Assembly (NCBI RefSeq): GCF_018143015.1
Contig: NC_054748.1
Location: forward strand, 12,948,967-13,012,966
Direction of reading: 5' to 3'
DNA: 64,000 nucleotides
Source of the DNA: Lytechinus variegatus
Lineage: Eukaryota; Echinodermata; Echinoidea; Temnopleuroida; Toxopneustidae
In this document: piece by piece, positions 63,976-64,000 of the stretch
How positions within the stretch are numbered: the stretch's first letter is position 1
How the letters are laid out: every line of letters starts with the position of its first letter
The notes under the pieces: model-generated
Databases searched by the model: none
What the model was told of the DNA's origin: nothing
The model's input: the letters and a program-made list of their open reading frames with translations, nothing else
Made by a program: the position numbers and the translations under genes

Positions 63976-64000
63976 CTATAGACACAGAAAGAAAGAAATT

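Overview
This is animal nuclear DNA: split genes with GT-AG introns, long AT-rich introns, many transposon relics and no operons. The best match is an echinoderm, probably a sea urchin. The reasons are dispersed repeats of a kind I associate with sea urchin genomes (the 'CTCGCCTGCATAGCAGAG' repeat near 15.0 and 30.6 kb, and runs of 'agaccaaatgg' at 19.1, 20.7 and 37.2 kb), foldback transposons, and Penelope-like elements. The species call is inference from repeat style.

Three host genes are readable. (1) ELP4, Elongator complex subunit 4, + strand, 410-27695: ten coding exons joining in phase into about 386 residues. Intron 1 (12.3 kb) is packed with nested transposons, and exon 9 is present twice. 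(2) A five-exon gene on the minus strand, 35922-32738, encodes a 321-residue protein with no recognised domain; its composition resembles axonemal microtubule-associated proteins. (3) On the minus strand, from the right edge to 52757, lie the last seven exons of a single-pass membrane protein: a SEA domain with an autocleavage-like GSII motif, an EGF repeat, a transmembrane helix, and a tyrosine-rich tail ending in NPVYF. Its 5' part is outside the window.

The largest mobile element is a Penelope-like composite (42259-48972) flanked by a 12-bp target duplication. It consists of an inverted 3' fragment, a direct 3' fragment, two nearly identical 2655-bp units each with an 807-residue RT plus GIY-YIG ORF, and a short start of a further unit. 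Every unit junction carries a hammerhead-ribozyme-like motif. A different Penelope relic with its own hammerhead-like motif lies at 62.6-63.3 kb inside gene 3.

Layout: 0.4-28 kb ELP4 with a foldback nested in a foldback (0.7-4.7 kb), a four-level nest of DNA transposons (4.8-10.3 kb), several TIR elements, two Tc1/mariner-like relics (16.5-18.5 kb) and two copies of a 1.3-kb element; 28-32.7 kb intergenic repeats and a long TAC microsatellite; 32.7-36 kb gene 2; 36-42 kb SINE and TIR-element relics; 42.2-49 kb Penelope composite; 49-52.7 kb sparse intergenic DNA with a LINE 3' end; 52.7-64 kb gene 3, whose introns hold a 73-bp minisatellite, a 19-bp minisatellite, a perfect 89-bp palindrome and several TIR elements.
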